From assembly GCA_016211105.1 (NCBI GenBank), contig JACQSX010000035.1:54260-118259 (forward strand): 64,000 nucleotides of DNA, given 5' to 3'. The position numbers and the translations under genes were made by a program. The DNA is from Acidobacteriota bacterium (GTDB lineage Bacteria > Acidobacteriota > UBA6911 > JACQSX01). Positions 1 to 7,557 of this stretch are shown here, in pieces. Positions within the stretch are counted from its first letter, which is position 1, and every line of letters begins with the position of its first letter. The notes below the pieces were generated by a model that was given only the letters and a program-made list of their open reading frames with translations, ran no database searches and was not told the origin of the DNA.

Positions 1-1252
1 TCACCTGCCTGGGACCGGGAACCGCGTTCTCCGCCACGGCAATTTGGGCGAAGGCAAAAGGGGTCCCACTCTGGAAGACATCTCCACCCCGGTCGGTAAT
101 CCTAAAACCCGAGCCCTCGATTTCCAACCTGAAATCACGGGCCAGGACGGAGTCTGCAGTGATACCGTCACCGGCAACAACCAAAGTAAAAGTCTCCCCC
201 GGACCTGCCAGCACGGGTCCCGGTCTCAGATTAAAGCTGGTTGCGGAGTTACTAGGGCGGACAAAATTACGGCCTGCGCGGGAAATATTCAAGATCACAT
301 TACTGGAAGGCACCGCAATATCGACGTTTTGCACTTGCTGTCCCAGCGCAACCGCTTGCCGTGACCCACTGCTGGAGGTCATGAACATCGTATTGGCGCT
401 CGAAAAAAAACCATTTCCGCGACCAAATAGTGATGCCGTTGTCATGGGACGATCGAAGGGTTCGGCATACACGATGTAGTTTCCAGGCGGAACCGAGTCG
501 ATCCGATACGTGCCGTCGCGCAAGCTCATCCCGCCGATGACGACATTCCTGTCCGGGTCATACACAACAACGTGGGCGCCGAATGCAGATCCCCCTGCAA
601 CAATTACCCTACCAGAAACAGAGCCGAAAGGACGCGTTGCCGTGGGGTAAGTCGACGCGGCAAACGCGATGTCGTCCCAATCCAAACTGCGCTGAACGAC
701 TCCTAATTCTTCAGTGCTCGCCCACATGGTCGCTGACTGCACGCCACTGTGATCTGCGGTGATGGTGTGACCCAACTCATGCGTAACCACCGACTGCAGG
801 TCGAAACCTTGATTACTCGAGGTGACAAAAAATTTGAAATTAGGGTTGAACGCCACGTCGGTGTCGCGCACCGTCCCGGTTAAAGGACTAAAATTAATCA
901 CCGTGGTCGCCAGATTGTCCGTGTCACGGACAAAGGGGCTGTCATCGGAAAAGGTGATGAGATTAATGCCGTCATCCTTGGCGAGATTCTCGCTGGAGTT
1001 AGTGAAAGGCTGGAGAAAGACAGACGAGGTGGAAAACTGATTCCATTCTTGACGAGCCGCATCCAAGGCCGCAATCGGGTCTCCCCCGGGCAAAATGTTG
1101 GGCGCAGCGGCGATCTGGTTGCTCAACGTGAGTTGAACTTTGTCTGAGGGCAGTTTGAGTGGTTCACCCCCCGGCGTGTGCATACGAACAAATGCGCCTA
1201 CGGGCGTTGAAAAAACAAACACCGACAGCAAAAAGATGAATTGCCTTTTCAT
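1..1252 (-). CDS. Secreted matrixin-like zinc metalloprotease with carboxypeptidase-regulatory domain (partial, 3' end off the left edge)
   Basis: The frame is open from an ATG at 1252 to the left edge, so the C-terminus is missing. The first ~20 residues are a signal peptide (basic start, hydrophobic run rich in F, L and V). The zinc-site motif HELGH lies at residues 158-162 and a third His follows at 168 (pattern HExxHxxxxxH). The Gly usual in matrixins between the second and third His is a Thr here. From about residue 215 a beta-sandwich resembling carboxypeptidase regulatory domains follows (GSVSGRV start, DGTYRIDSVPPGNY). The start overlaps the stop of the upstream gene by ATGA, so the two are translationally coupled. 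The likely role is an extracellular or periplasmic protease; its substrate is unknown. The metalloprotease call is firm at family level. Confidence 0.8.
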   Translation of the reverse strand, partial: MKRQFIFLLSVFVFSTPVGAFVRMHTPGGEPLKLPSDKVQLTLSNQIAAAPNILPGGDPIAALDAARQEWNQFSTSSVFLQPFTNSSENLAKDDGINLITFSDDSPFVRDTDNLATTVINFSPLTGTVRDTDVAFNPNFKFFVTSSNQGFDLQSVVTHELGHTITADHSGVQSATMWASTEELGVVQRSLDWDDIAFAASTYPTATRPFGSVSGRVIVAGGSAFGAHVVVYDPDRNVVIGGMSLRDGTYRIDSVPPGNYIVYAEPFDRPMTTASLFGRGNGFFSSANTMFMTSSSGSRQAVALGQQVQNVDIAVPSSNVILNISRAGRNFVRPSNSATSFNLRPGPVLAGPGETFTLVVAGDGITADSVLARDFRLEIEGSGFRITDRGGDVFQSGTPFAFAQIAVAENAVPGPRQV

Positions 1253-1761
1253 CGCACCGGCTGCTGATTGCGTTCCGCCTGCTGCACTCGTTCGACCAAA
1301 CTCCCGAGCGAAATTTTTGCCGTCTTCATTCCCACCGGCACAGCCGGAACGACCAGTTTTTCTCCCTGTTCCTCCACAATCGGGAACTTTCCCTGAATCA
1401 GCCCGGACGTGCGCCACCTCCCATCCACATTTTTCAAAAAAATCACCATCTCCTCTCCTACCCGGAAAGAGGCCGTGCCCGGAACCAGCATTCCCCGGTC
1501 TTCCACGATTCCACCTAGTTCCGTCACAGTTACAAATGTGCCCACCTGCCCCTTAATGGCATCCAACACTTCAATACGCGTATCGGTGACAATCCAACCG
1601 CGCGATGGCACCACATAGCTACGTGTGGCCAAGACTTTCCCATGTACGATCAGCTCGGATCGTCCCACGAGCTGGTCAAAACTCAGCCTTCGAATGGTCG
1701 TGGCCCTGGTCAGGGAGCAAAAAAGTATCGACAATAAAGCCATACAATAAATGCGTCTCAT
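1249..1761 (-). CDS. Small secreted protein coupled to the metalloprotease
   Basis: This is a 170-aa protein with a clear signal peptide (MRRIYCMALLSILFCSLTRA, cleavage near residue 20) and no transmembrane segment after it. The mature part is beta-rich, with phrases such as ELIVHGKV, IKGQVGTFVTVTELGG and FRVGEEMVIFLKN. I recognise no named family. The stop overlaps the start of the metalloprotease gene by 4 nt, so the pair is probably co-translated and both products are exported. An accessory role (chaperone, inhibitor or substrate of the protease) is possible but inferred only from this coupling. Confidence 0.75.
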   Translation of the reverse strand: MRRIYCMALLSILFCSLTRATTIRRLSFDQLVGRSELIVHGKVLATRSYVVPSRGWIVTDTRIEVLDAIKGQVGTFVTVTELGGIVEDRGMLVPGTASFRVGEEMVIFLKNVDGRWRTSGLIQGKFPIVEEQGEKLVVPAVPVGMKTAKISLGSLVERVQQAERNQQPVR

Positions 1762-1986
1762 AAATTCCTCTTACACGCCAAATCTGGTAACAAGTATAAG
1801 TCGAGCTTTTGAAACTACCGGCTCCTCGAGGTTTTTATCTAGGAGCTGGAGAAATTTCAACTCGTAGTTTGCGACATAAAGGATGCGAAATCCTGCGAGA
1901 AGTCTCACCAAATTGGGTGCTTCCAGCCTTTTATCCATATTTTTGGATGTCGACCCACATAATTCAAGGTCGCTGGGAGTGCCGGC

Positions 1987-2595
1987 GTGAAGGATCACCC
2001 CCTGGTGACTCTATGCAAAAAGATGCTGCGAATTCTGTTTCGCATCTCTCTTCGCATTGAGTATCGCGGCTTGGCTAACATTCCAAAAAGTGGACCGGCT
2101 CTGATCGTTCCTAACCATCAAAGCTATCTAGACCCTTTGTTCGTTGGAGCAGCACTGCCTCGACCTGTCCGCTATATGGCGATGAAAAAGTTGTTCAAGT
2201 GGCCCGTAGTCTCCCGGTTCTTGAAGTTTTATGGCGCCTTCCCCGTAACGCTGCGCAGTCCCGACAAAGGCTCCATCAAAGCCTGTATTCAGTTTCTAAA
2301 GGCAGGGGAACTCGTGATCATCTTTCCCGAAGGCCAAAGGAGTATCGGTGGGAACTTAATGGATTTCTACCACGGCTTTGCCCGAATTGCCCTGCTGCAG
2401 CATGTACCGATCGTGGCGGTAACTATTTCCGGAGCCTACCAGGTCTGGCCGTCGTCCCGGCGGCTTCCCTACCCAGCCAAAGTCAGGATCACATTCCATC
2501 CGCCTCTTCATCCCCAGGATTTTCCCTTGGGAGAGGAGTCCCCTGTTGCCCGGATTGTGCAAAAAGTGAAAGATACGATTGCATCGGCGCTATGA
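1987..2595 (+). CDS. plsC: 1-acyl-sn-glycerol-3-phosphate acyltransferase
   Basis: This 202-aa protein of the PlsC family transfers an acyl chain to lysophosphatidic acid to make phosphatidic acid at the inner face of the membrane. Block I of the family is visible as NHQSYLDP (NHxxxxD catalytic pair, about residues 39-46), and block III as FPEGQRS (about residues 115-121), which binds the glycerophosphate. The length fits the short PlsC class. The start is GTG 1987 with GGGAG seven bases upstream; ATG 2023 is an alternative. It stands alone, converging on the radical SAM gene downstream. Confidence 0.85.
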   Translation: MKDHPLVTLCKKMLRILFRISLRIEYRGLANIPKSGPALIVPNHQSYLDPLFVGAALPRPVRYMAMKKLFKWPVVSRFLKFYGAFPVTLRSPDKGSIKACIQFLKAGELVIIFPEGQRSIGGNLMDFYHGFARIALLQHVPIVAVTISGAYQVWPSSRRLPYPAKVRITFHPPLHPQDFPLGEESPVARIVQKVKDTIASAL

Positions 2596-2678
2596 CAATT
2601 GCGGAATGCTGGTCAATAACACCCCAGTGCGTGATCACGATTTTGAATTTCGGGTTGCGATCGGAAAAACTCACAAAA

Positions 2679-3920
2679 TTAGCTTCTCCCTCTGCGCCGG
2701 TCCTCAGCCCATGGGTTCACCCCAAGGTATTTGCGATTAGCGCAATGGCACCCCCGGATTTGCTTTGAAATCTTCATTCCGCAATCCACATTCTGCAATC
2801 CGCAATCGTGAGGTGCTCGAATGGTCAGCAGAACGCCCTGGTCCATGTACTTCCCCAGGTCCCCTCTCAGGGACGGTGTCCAATTGAATACGTTCCGGTA
2901 GACATCCTGACTCTCCATACAAAGATAGACGGTCGTGCTCGAGCTGTGCTGGCGGATCCACTCCAACATCCGCGCGTACATTTCCACACGAATCGGCTTG
3001 AAGTACTGATATTTACTATCCGTTCCCCGCACGATTTCGCCGTTGAGGATTTCGCTGCGTGGAAACCGCCAGCGGATCACGTCGCGCAGTTCTTTATGGA
3101 AGCGAAGAGCTCCGAGGCTGAGCCAAGCGATCTGCTCGGGATCAAACCGGTCAAAGACAGAATCCACCAGGGCCCGATAGTCGGCTTCCCAGTTGTCATA
3201 GCGCACCAGCGGGTCGAAGTGGAAGGCCAGCGGATAGCCGTGATCAGCGCACCGGCGTGCTGCTTCAAACTTTTCCTCCAATGTTGCGGTCTTCCACTCC
3301 TCGCGAGACGAGATGGTCGCAGTGTTAATCGACCACGAAATCACGCTGTTACGATTGGCAGGCATGTCCAACAGATTCGCTACGTTATCGGTTTTAGTCT
3401 TCAGTTCCAGAACTGCATTCTTGCGCCCGCCAAAAAACGGAATTAGCCATCGGGAAATGCCCGTTAAATGATCCAATCCAAGCGAGTCGGACAGTTCTCC
3501 AGTCCCTACCCGGTAGATTCCCTGCGGATTTTGCGAAAATACCGCGTCTAACTCCTCAAGTAGATCGGTCACGTTCACGTAGACTCGCATAAAAGGATTG
3601 TTCAGATAGGCTTGCAAAATGCAGTAAGTGCATTCCAAATGGCAGTTGGTCGCGTAGGTTACGGTGAAGTAGTTGCAGTGGACGCGACTGCTGGTGCAGC
3701 CCTGGCATCCTTTCAGAAACTTTCCTGGATGCCGCGTCAATACCAACTGTTTCTTCCCTTCGGTCAAGGTGGTATCGCTTGCATACAACTCCGCCAACTG
3801 CTCGCGCGACTGGAAGTAGACGACTGGTATGCCAGGAACCTGGCGCAAGGTGTATTGGGTGACAGGTTCATCGGTTACGGCCGGATCCACGTAAATTCTT
3901 TCAGGCTGGTATTGTTTCAT
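2679..3920 (-). CDS. SPL-family radical SAM protein (spore photoproduct lyase-like)
   Basis: This 413-aa radical SAM enzyme carries the spore-photoproduct-lyase spacing of cluster cysteines: C93, C97 and C100 in NCHLECTYCILQ (CxxxCxxC). Other Cys residues precede it (CQGC and HC, residues 72-82). Family members cleave thymine spore photoproduct or modify other substrates; in a non-sporulating host the substrate is unknown. I chose ATG 3920 because the longer frame to 3968 is coded by a degenerate TGTCAGGT repeat and the PERIYVD start is typical. Near the C-terminus (residues about 369-386) the reading frame runs through a second intergenic-type repeat related to GATTGCGGATT. It lies 84 nt downstream of the ParB-like gene, on the same strand. 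Confidence 0.82.
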   Translation of the reverse strand: MKQYQPERIYVDPAVTDEPVTQYTLRQVPGIPVVYFQSREQLAELYASDTTLTEGKKQLVLTRHPGKFLKGCQGCTSSRVHCNYFTVTYATNCHLECTYCILQAYLNNPFMRVYVNVTDLLEELDAVFSQNPQGIYRVGTGELSDSLGLDHLTGISRWLIPFFGGRKNAVLELKTKTDNVANLLDMPANRNSVISWSINTATISSREEWKTATLEEKFEAARRCADHGYPLAFHFDPLVRYDNWEADYRALVDSVFDRFDPEQIAWLSLGALRFHKELRDVIRWRFPRSEILNGEIVRGTDSKYQYFKPIRVEMYARMLEWIRQHSSSTTVYLCMESQDVYRNVFNWTPSLRGDLGKYMDQGVLLTIRAPHDCGLQNVDCGMKISKQIRGCHCANRKYLGVNPWAEDRRRGRS

Positions 3921-4004
3921 GCGGCTTTGATTATACGTCTCTCTGACCTGACACATGATACCTGACAAATGACGCTTAACACGCCATGCCCATTATCCAA
4001 TTCC

Positions 4005-4973
4005 TCATATCAACCTTAAAATGGCCTCCATCTCCGGCGTCTCTGCAATTTCCAATAGCTTCCGGCAGTGAAGCTCCAACTCCTCGCGCGATCCGAACGG
4101 AAAGCTCACCTTGTACCGGCTCTCTTCAAAAAATGGAGGGGATATAATCTGAATCTGCCCGGGTAAATGAAAGCGCGCCTTATTCTCCTCGAATTGCCGC
4201 TGCGCCTCGTTGAAGCGCGGGTAACGTCGGGACTTCAAGGTTTGCAACCACGCGTCGTAGACTTGGACGGGTTCGGCACGCGAACGGATTTCCTCGAGGT
4301 CTTGAACCAGCGACGCCTTTTCTACGTTACAAACGCGCGCCACATCATCCATTAAGCCAAGCAGCTCTCGCTGCTTGTTGACTCCCAACTTTAGATCAGA
4401 GAACCATCTCCCAATCTGTAGTTCGTAAGGCGCCCACTGAGCAAGGCGGTGCGCGGTATACAAATGAATTTCTCCCGACGCCACGTCCGTCTGTACTTCT
4501 GGTGGCAAACCAAGAAGCGCTGCCAATTGATCCAAGACCATCGCATTGAACTTGAGTTCCAGCAACGGAAACAGGTACCGGCCAATTTCTTGCTTCAACC
4601 ACCCGTTCTGCGAAAACTTTTCGACGCTGCGGGCCCGCTCCATGTTGTTTAATGGACCATGACTGAGGCGCTCCAATAGGCTCAGCAGCACAGTCTGTTT
4701 TCGCTCCAGACCTCGAGAGACCAAAGCCGGAATTCTCATCATACCGGCACCCTTGGCCGCTTGCACGCGGCGGAATCCACACACCGCGAGGAATTCAGCT
4801 TTCTGAGGAAAAAGGATCACCGGTTGCACGATTCCAAACTCGCGCACTCCCTGAAGGCCTCGTTGTTCAGGATGAAAAGAAATTCGAAAGTCCTCATCCA
4901 GGAGGATGCTTTCCAGGGATATGTCTTGGAAATGAAACAGCACGGAAGAGATTATAACAGCGGTGCTTTTCAC
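4005..4973 (-). CDS. ParB/sulfiredoxin-fold protein paired with the SPL gene
   Basis: The 322-aa product begins with a ParB-type domain (about residues 17-90). It has the ISLESI strand, the GLQGVREFGIVQPV helix-strand, and GFRRVQAAKGAG, which corresponds to the GERR nucleotide-binding box of ParB with Phe in place of Glu. The remaining ~230 residues are helical and charged, with no familiar HTH that I can name. It is too diverged to be the chromosomal ParB and has no ParA neighbour. Its place just upstream of the SPL gene on the same strand suggests the two act together. The function is inferred only: perhaps DNA recognition or an NTP-dependent step in repair. Confidence 0.7.
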   Translation of the reverse strand: MKSTAVIISSVLFHFQDISLESILLDEDFRISFHPEQRGLQGVREFGIVQPVILFPQKAEFLAVCGFRRVQAAKGAGMMRIPALVSRGLERKQTVLLSLLERLSHGPLNNMERARSVEKFSQNGWLKQEIGRYLFPLLELKFNAMVLDQLAALLGLPPEVQTDVASGEIHLYTAHRLAQWAPYELQIGRWFSDLKLGVNKQRELLGLMDDVARVCNVEKASLVQDLEEIRSRAEPVQVYDAWLQTLKSRRYPRFNEAQRQFEENKARFHLPGQIQIISPPFFEESRYKVSFPFGSREELELHCRKLLEIAETPEMEAILRLI

Positions 4974-5017
4974 TCCCTGATGGGAGCGCCCGCTGCTGGG
5001 CCAAGAAGGGGCGAGCG

Positions 5018-5066
5018 CAGACGCAATTGCGGATTTCAGATTGCGGATTGCGGATTATCGCGGTTG
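5018..5066. repeat. Short GATTGCGGATT-type tandem repeat between divergent genes
   Basis: The spacer between the ParB-like gene and the helicase holds three near copies of GATTGCGGATT in a row. A related, inverted copy with the same units lies at 2764-2812 inside the 3' end of the SPL gene. The element looks like a decayed short tandem repeat; no coding role is seen here. Confidence 0.6.
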
Positions 5067-5106
5067 AAAAAATCGCAGATAAGCATTACTGTCGGTTTTG
5101 TACTCC

Positions 5107-7398
5107 ATGACTGCAGATGTGTTGATGGAATCTCTCAACGAGCGTCAGTGCGAAGCCGTTCACCATACTCACGGACCCCTGTTGATTTTGGCAGGAGCCG
5201 GCAGCGGTAAAACTCGTACCATCACCTTCCGCATCAGCTATTTAATTGCCCACGGTTGTGCTCCGCCGGAAAATATTCTGGCAGTGACATTCACCAACAA
5301 GGCCGCATCGGAAATGAAAGAACGCGTGATGCAATTGCTGTCCGGCCGAAGTGGCAACCCCTTGGTTTGCACTTTTCATTCCTTTGCCGTCAGAGTCTTG
5401 CGACGCCACATCGATCGGCTGGGCTACACGCGGGACTTTACGATCTATGACGACGACGACCAAAAAGCAGCAATCAAAGCAATCTTAAAAGAGCAACAGG
5501 TAGACGAGACCTTGCTGTCGCATCGTCGCGTGCACTCCATGATCAGTTATGCGAAGAACCACTCCGTCGGGCCCAAACAGTACTTGGAAAATTCCTCTAA
5601 TCGTGAAATGGAAATGATCGGCGCCGCGTATATCGCCTATCAGGAGTTCCTGAAAAAATCCAATGTTGTCGACTTCGATGACCTGATCCTGCTTACCTCC
5701 CGCCTGTTGCGCGAGAACGCCGATTTGCTGCAGCAATACAACCAATGGTATCGCTACCTGATGGTCGATGAATATCAAGATACCAACCGCCCCCAGTACG
5801 AGCTGATCAAACTGTTGACCACCTACCACGACAATATCTGCGTGGTGGGAGATGAAGACCAGTCAATCTATCGTTTTCGTGGCGCGGATATTCGCAACAT
5901 TCTCAGTTTTGAAAACGATTTTCCAGGCACGCGCGTCATCAAACTGGAGCAAAACTATCGCTCTACACAAAACATACTCAATGGGGCTGCGGCGGTGGTC
6001 AGCCAAAACAAGCAGCGCAAGGGCAAAACGCTTTGGACCGACAACCCCACGGGAAAGCACATTCAACTGTATGAGGCCGAGGATGCCCAGGGTGAGGCGG
6101 ATTTTGTGACGCGTGAAATTGCGGAGTATCTGGATTTCAATCCGGAGAGTCGGGTCGCGGTATTGTACCGCACCAATTTTCAATCCCGCCAATTTGAAGA
6201 GGCGCTACGACGTCGCTCTCTTCCTTACAAAATCGTAGGAAGCGTAGGATTCTACGCCCGTGCCGAAATCAAGGACATAATCGCCTACCTTAAGGTGCTC
6301 CTGAATCCCCATGATGGGATCATGCTGGCCCGTATTATCAACGTTCCAGGACGAGGGATCGGTAAGGCTACCGTGGATCGCCTGGCACAGATCGCACTGC
6401 TGAACAAGATGACCGTGTGGCAGGCACTGGAAAAAAGCTTGCGGGAGCAGTTCCTTCCCGCTCGCACCGACGCCGCCTTGAACCGTTTTCACAACCTAAT
6501 TACGACATTACAAGCCAAGATGGGATCCACATCGTTGGGAAATTTGCTGCAAATGATCGCAGAGCACAGCGGATACATGGAAACGCTCGCTAAAGAAAAT
6601 ACGGATGAAGCGCAGAGTCGCATTCTCAACATCAATGAGCTGGTCAATGCCGCCCACGAAGCAGACAGCAGTGGACAAAGCATCCAGGAGTTCCTTGATC
6701 ATGCCGCTCTGTCTTCTGATAGCGACGATCTGGATCTACGGGCTCGGATCACGCTACTGACAATGCACAACGCCAAGGGCCTGGAGTTTCCTGTGGTTTT
6801 TATCGTTGGATGCGAGGAAGGCCTATTTCCTCACATCCGATCTAACGAAACCGCGGAGGATTTGGAGGAGGAGCGCCGGTTATGTTACGTGGCCATGACC
6901 CGAGCCCAGAGAAAACTTTATATCACTTACGCGCGTATGCGCCGCATGTATGGAGGAGACATCCCTGGTCTGGCACAACCCTCACGGTTCATTGCAGAGA
7001 TTCCAACACATCTGCTGGAAACTCGGAGTGCTCCGGACCTTCCTCGCTTCGAACGATTTAGGCCTCACAGAACTTTTACACAGCCCCGATATGCTCAGCC
7101 ATCCGTTCTCACCCCTCGCATCCCCAAGAGCTATGGGGCCACGACGCATGACAATGTCGATGCAGTACGCAAATTCATCCAGGAAAAATACGCCGACCTG
7201 CCCTCCGTCCCCGAGCCGGCAATGCCCGCGCGCGGGCACAGAATGAAACCAGGCACGAAGGTTTTCCATGAAAAATATGGCTTAGGAGTGGTCATTGATC
7301 GTGAAAAGCTGGGTGATGATTTCAAACTTACAGTGAGCTTTGCCGGCATTGGTCAGAAGAAATTGATGGAGCGCTTCGCGAAACTGAAGAAGATGTGA
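5107..7398 (+). CDS. pcrA: UvrD/PcrA-type superfamily 1A DNA helicase
   Basis: This 763-aa protein is a 3'-5' DNA helicase for repair and replication restart. All SF1A motifs are visible: Walker A GAGSGKT (residues 30-36), TFTNKAA (Ia), VDEYQDTN (II, DExQ), VGDEDQSIYRFRGAD (III), QNYRST (IV), LLTMHNAKGLEF (V) and VAMTRAQRKLYI (VI). The C-terminal ~50 residues (GTKVFHEKYGLGVV) match the Tudor-like RNA-polymerase-binding tail of PcrA/UvrD. I chose ATG 5107; ATG 5125 (MESLNERQ) is equally plausible and TTG 5098 less so, since none has a strong ribosome site. It is transcribed away from the ParB-like/SPL pair. Confidence 0.95.
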   Translation: MTADVLMESLNERQCEAVHHTHGPLLILAGAGSGKTRTITFRISYLIAHGCAPPENILAVTFTNKAASEMKERVMQLLSGRSGNPLVCTFHSFAVRVLRRHIDRLGYTRDFTIYDDDDQKAAIKAILKEQQVDETLLSHRRVHSMISYAKNHSVGPKQYLENSSNREMEMIGAAYIAYQEFLKKSNVVDFDDLILLTSRLLRENADLLQQYNQWYRYLMVDEYQDTNRPQYELIKLLTTYHDNICVVGDEDQSIYRFRGADIRNILSFENDFPGTRVIKLEQNYRSTQNILNGAAAVVSQNKQRKGKTLWTDNPTGKHIQLYEAEDAQGEADFVTREIAEYLDFNPESRVAVLYRTNFQSRQFEEALRRRSLPYKIVGSVGFYARAEIKDIIAYLKVLLNPHDGIMLARIINVPGRGIGKATVDRLAQIALLNKMTVWQALEKSLREQFLPARTDAALNRFHNLITTLQAKMGSTSLGNLLQMIAEHSGYMETLAKENTDEAQSRILNINELVNAAHEADSSGQSIQEFLDHAALSSDSDDLDLRARITLLTMHNAKGLEFPVVFIVGCEEGLFPHIRSNETAEDLEEERRLCYVAMTRAQRKLYITYARMRRMYGGDIPGLAQPSRFIAEIPTHLLETRSAPDLPRFERFRPHRTFTQPRYAQPSVLTPRIPKSYGATTHDNVDAVRKFIQEKYADLPSVPEPAMPARGHRMKPGTKVFHEKYGLGVVIDREKLGDDFKLTVSFAGIGQKKLMERFAKLKKM

Positions 7399-7545
7399 CA
7401 GAAGGTCGCAGGTCGCAAGTTGTAGGCCGCGGGTTAGTAGGTCAGGAGGTCAGTTAGATCGCAAGTCGCAGGTGGCGCGTCACAAGTCACAGCTAACAGA
7501 TCTAGACTGCCGGTCGTAGGTCAAGAAGTAGCAAGTCAAGAGGGT
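7399..7545. repeat. Decayed tandem repeat of GGTCGCAAGTC-like units
   Basis: Almost the whole spacer between the helicase stop and the permease is built of variants of a 7-11 nt unit (GGTCGCAGGTC, GATCGCAAGTCGCAGG, CGTCACAAGTCACAG, GTAGGTCAAGAAGTAGC). Copies are imperfect and occur in varying spacing, so it is neither a CRISPR nor a coding repeat. A short relative (AGGTCACAAGTCG) occurs at 25569-25592. Confidence 0.65.
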
Positions 7546-7557
7546 GAACAGATTCCC

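Noticed and set aside
7399..7545. CRISPR array
   Set aside because: The units are short, variable and without spacers of even length; no cas genes in the window.
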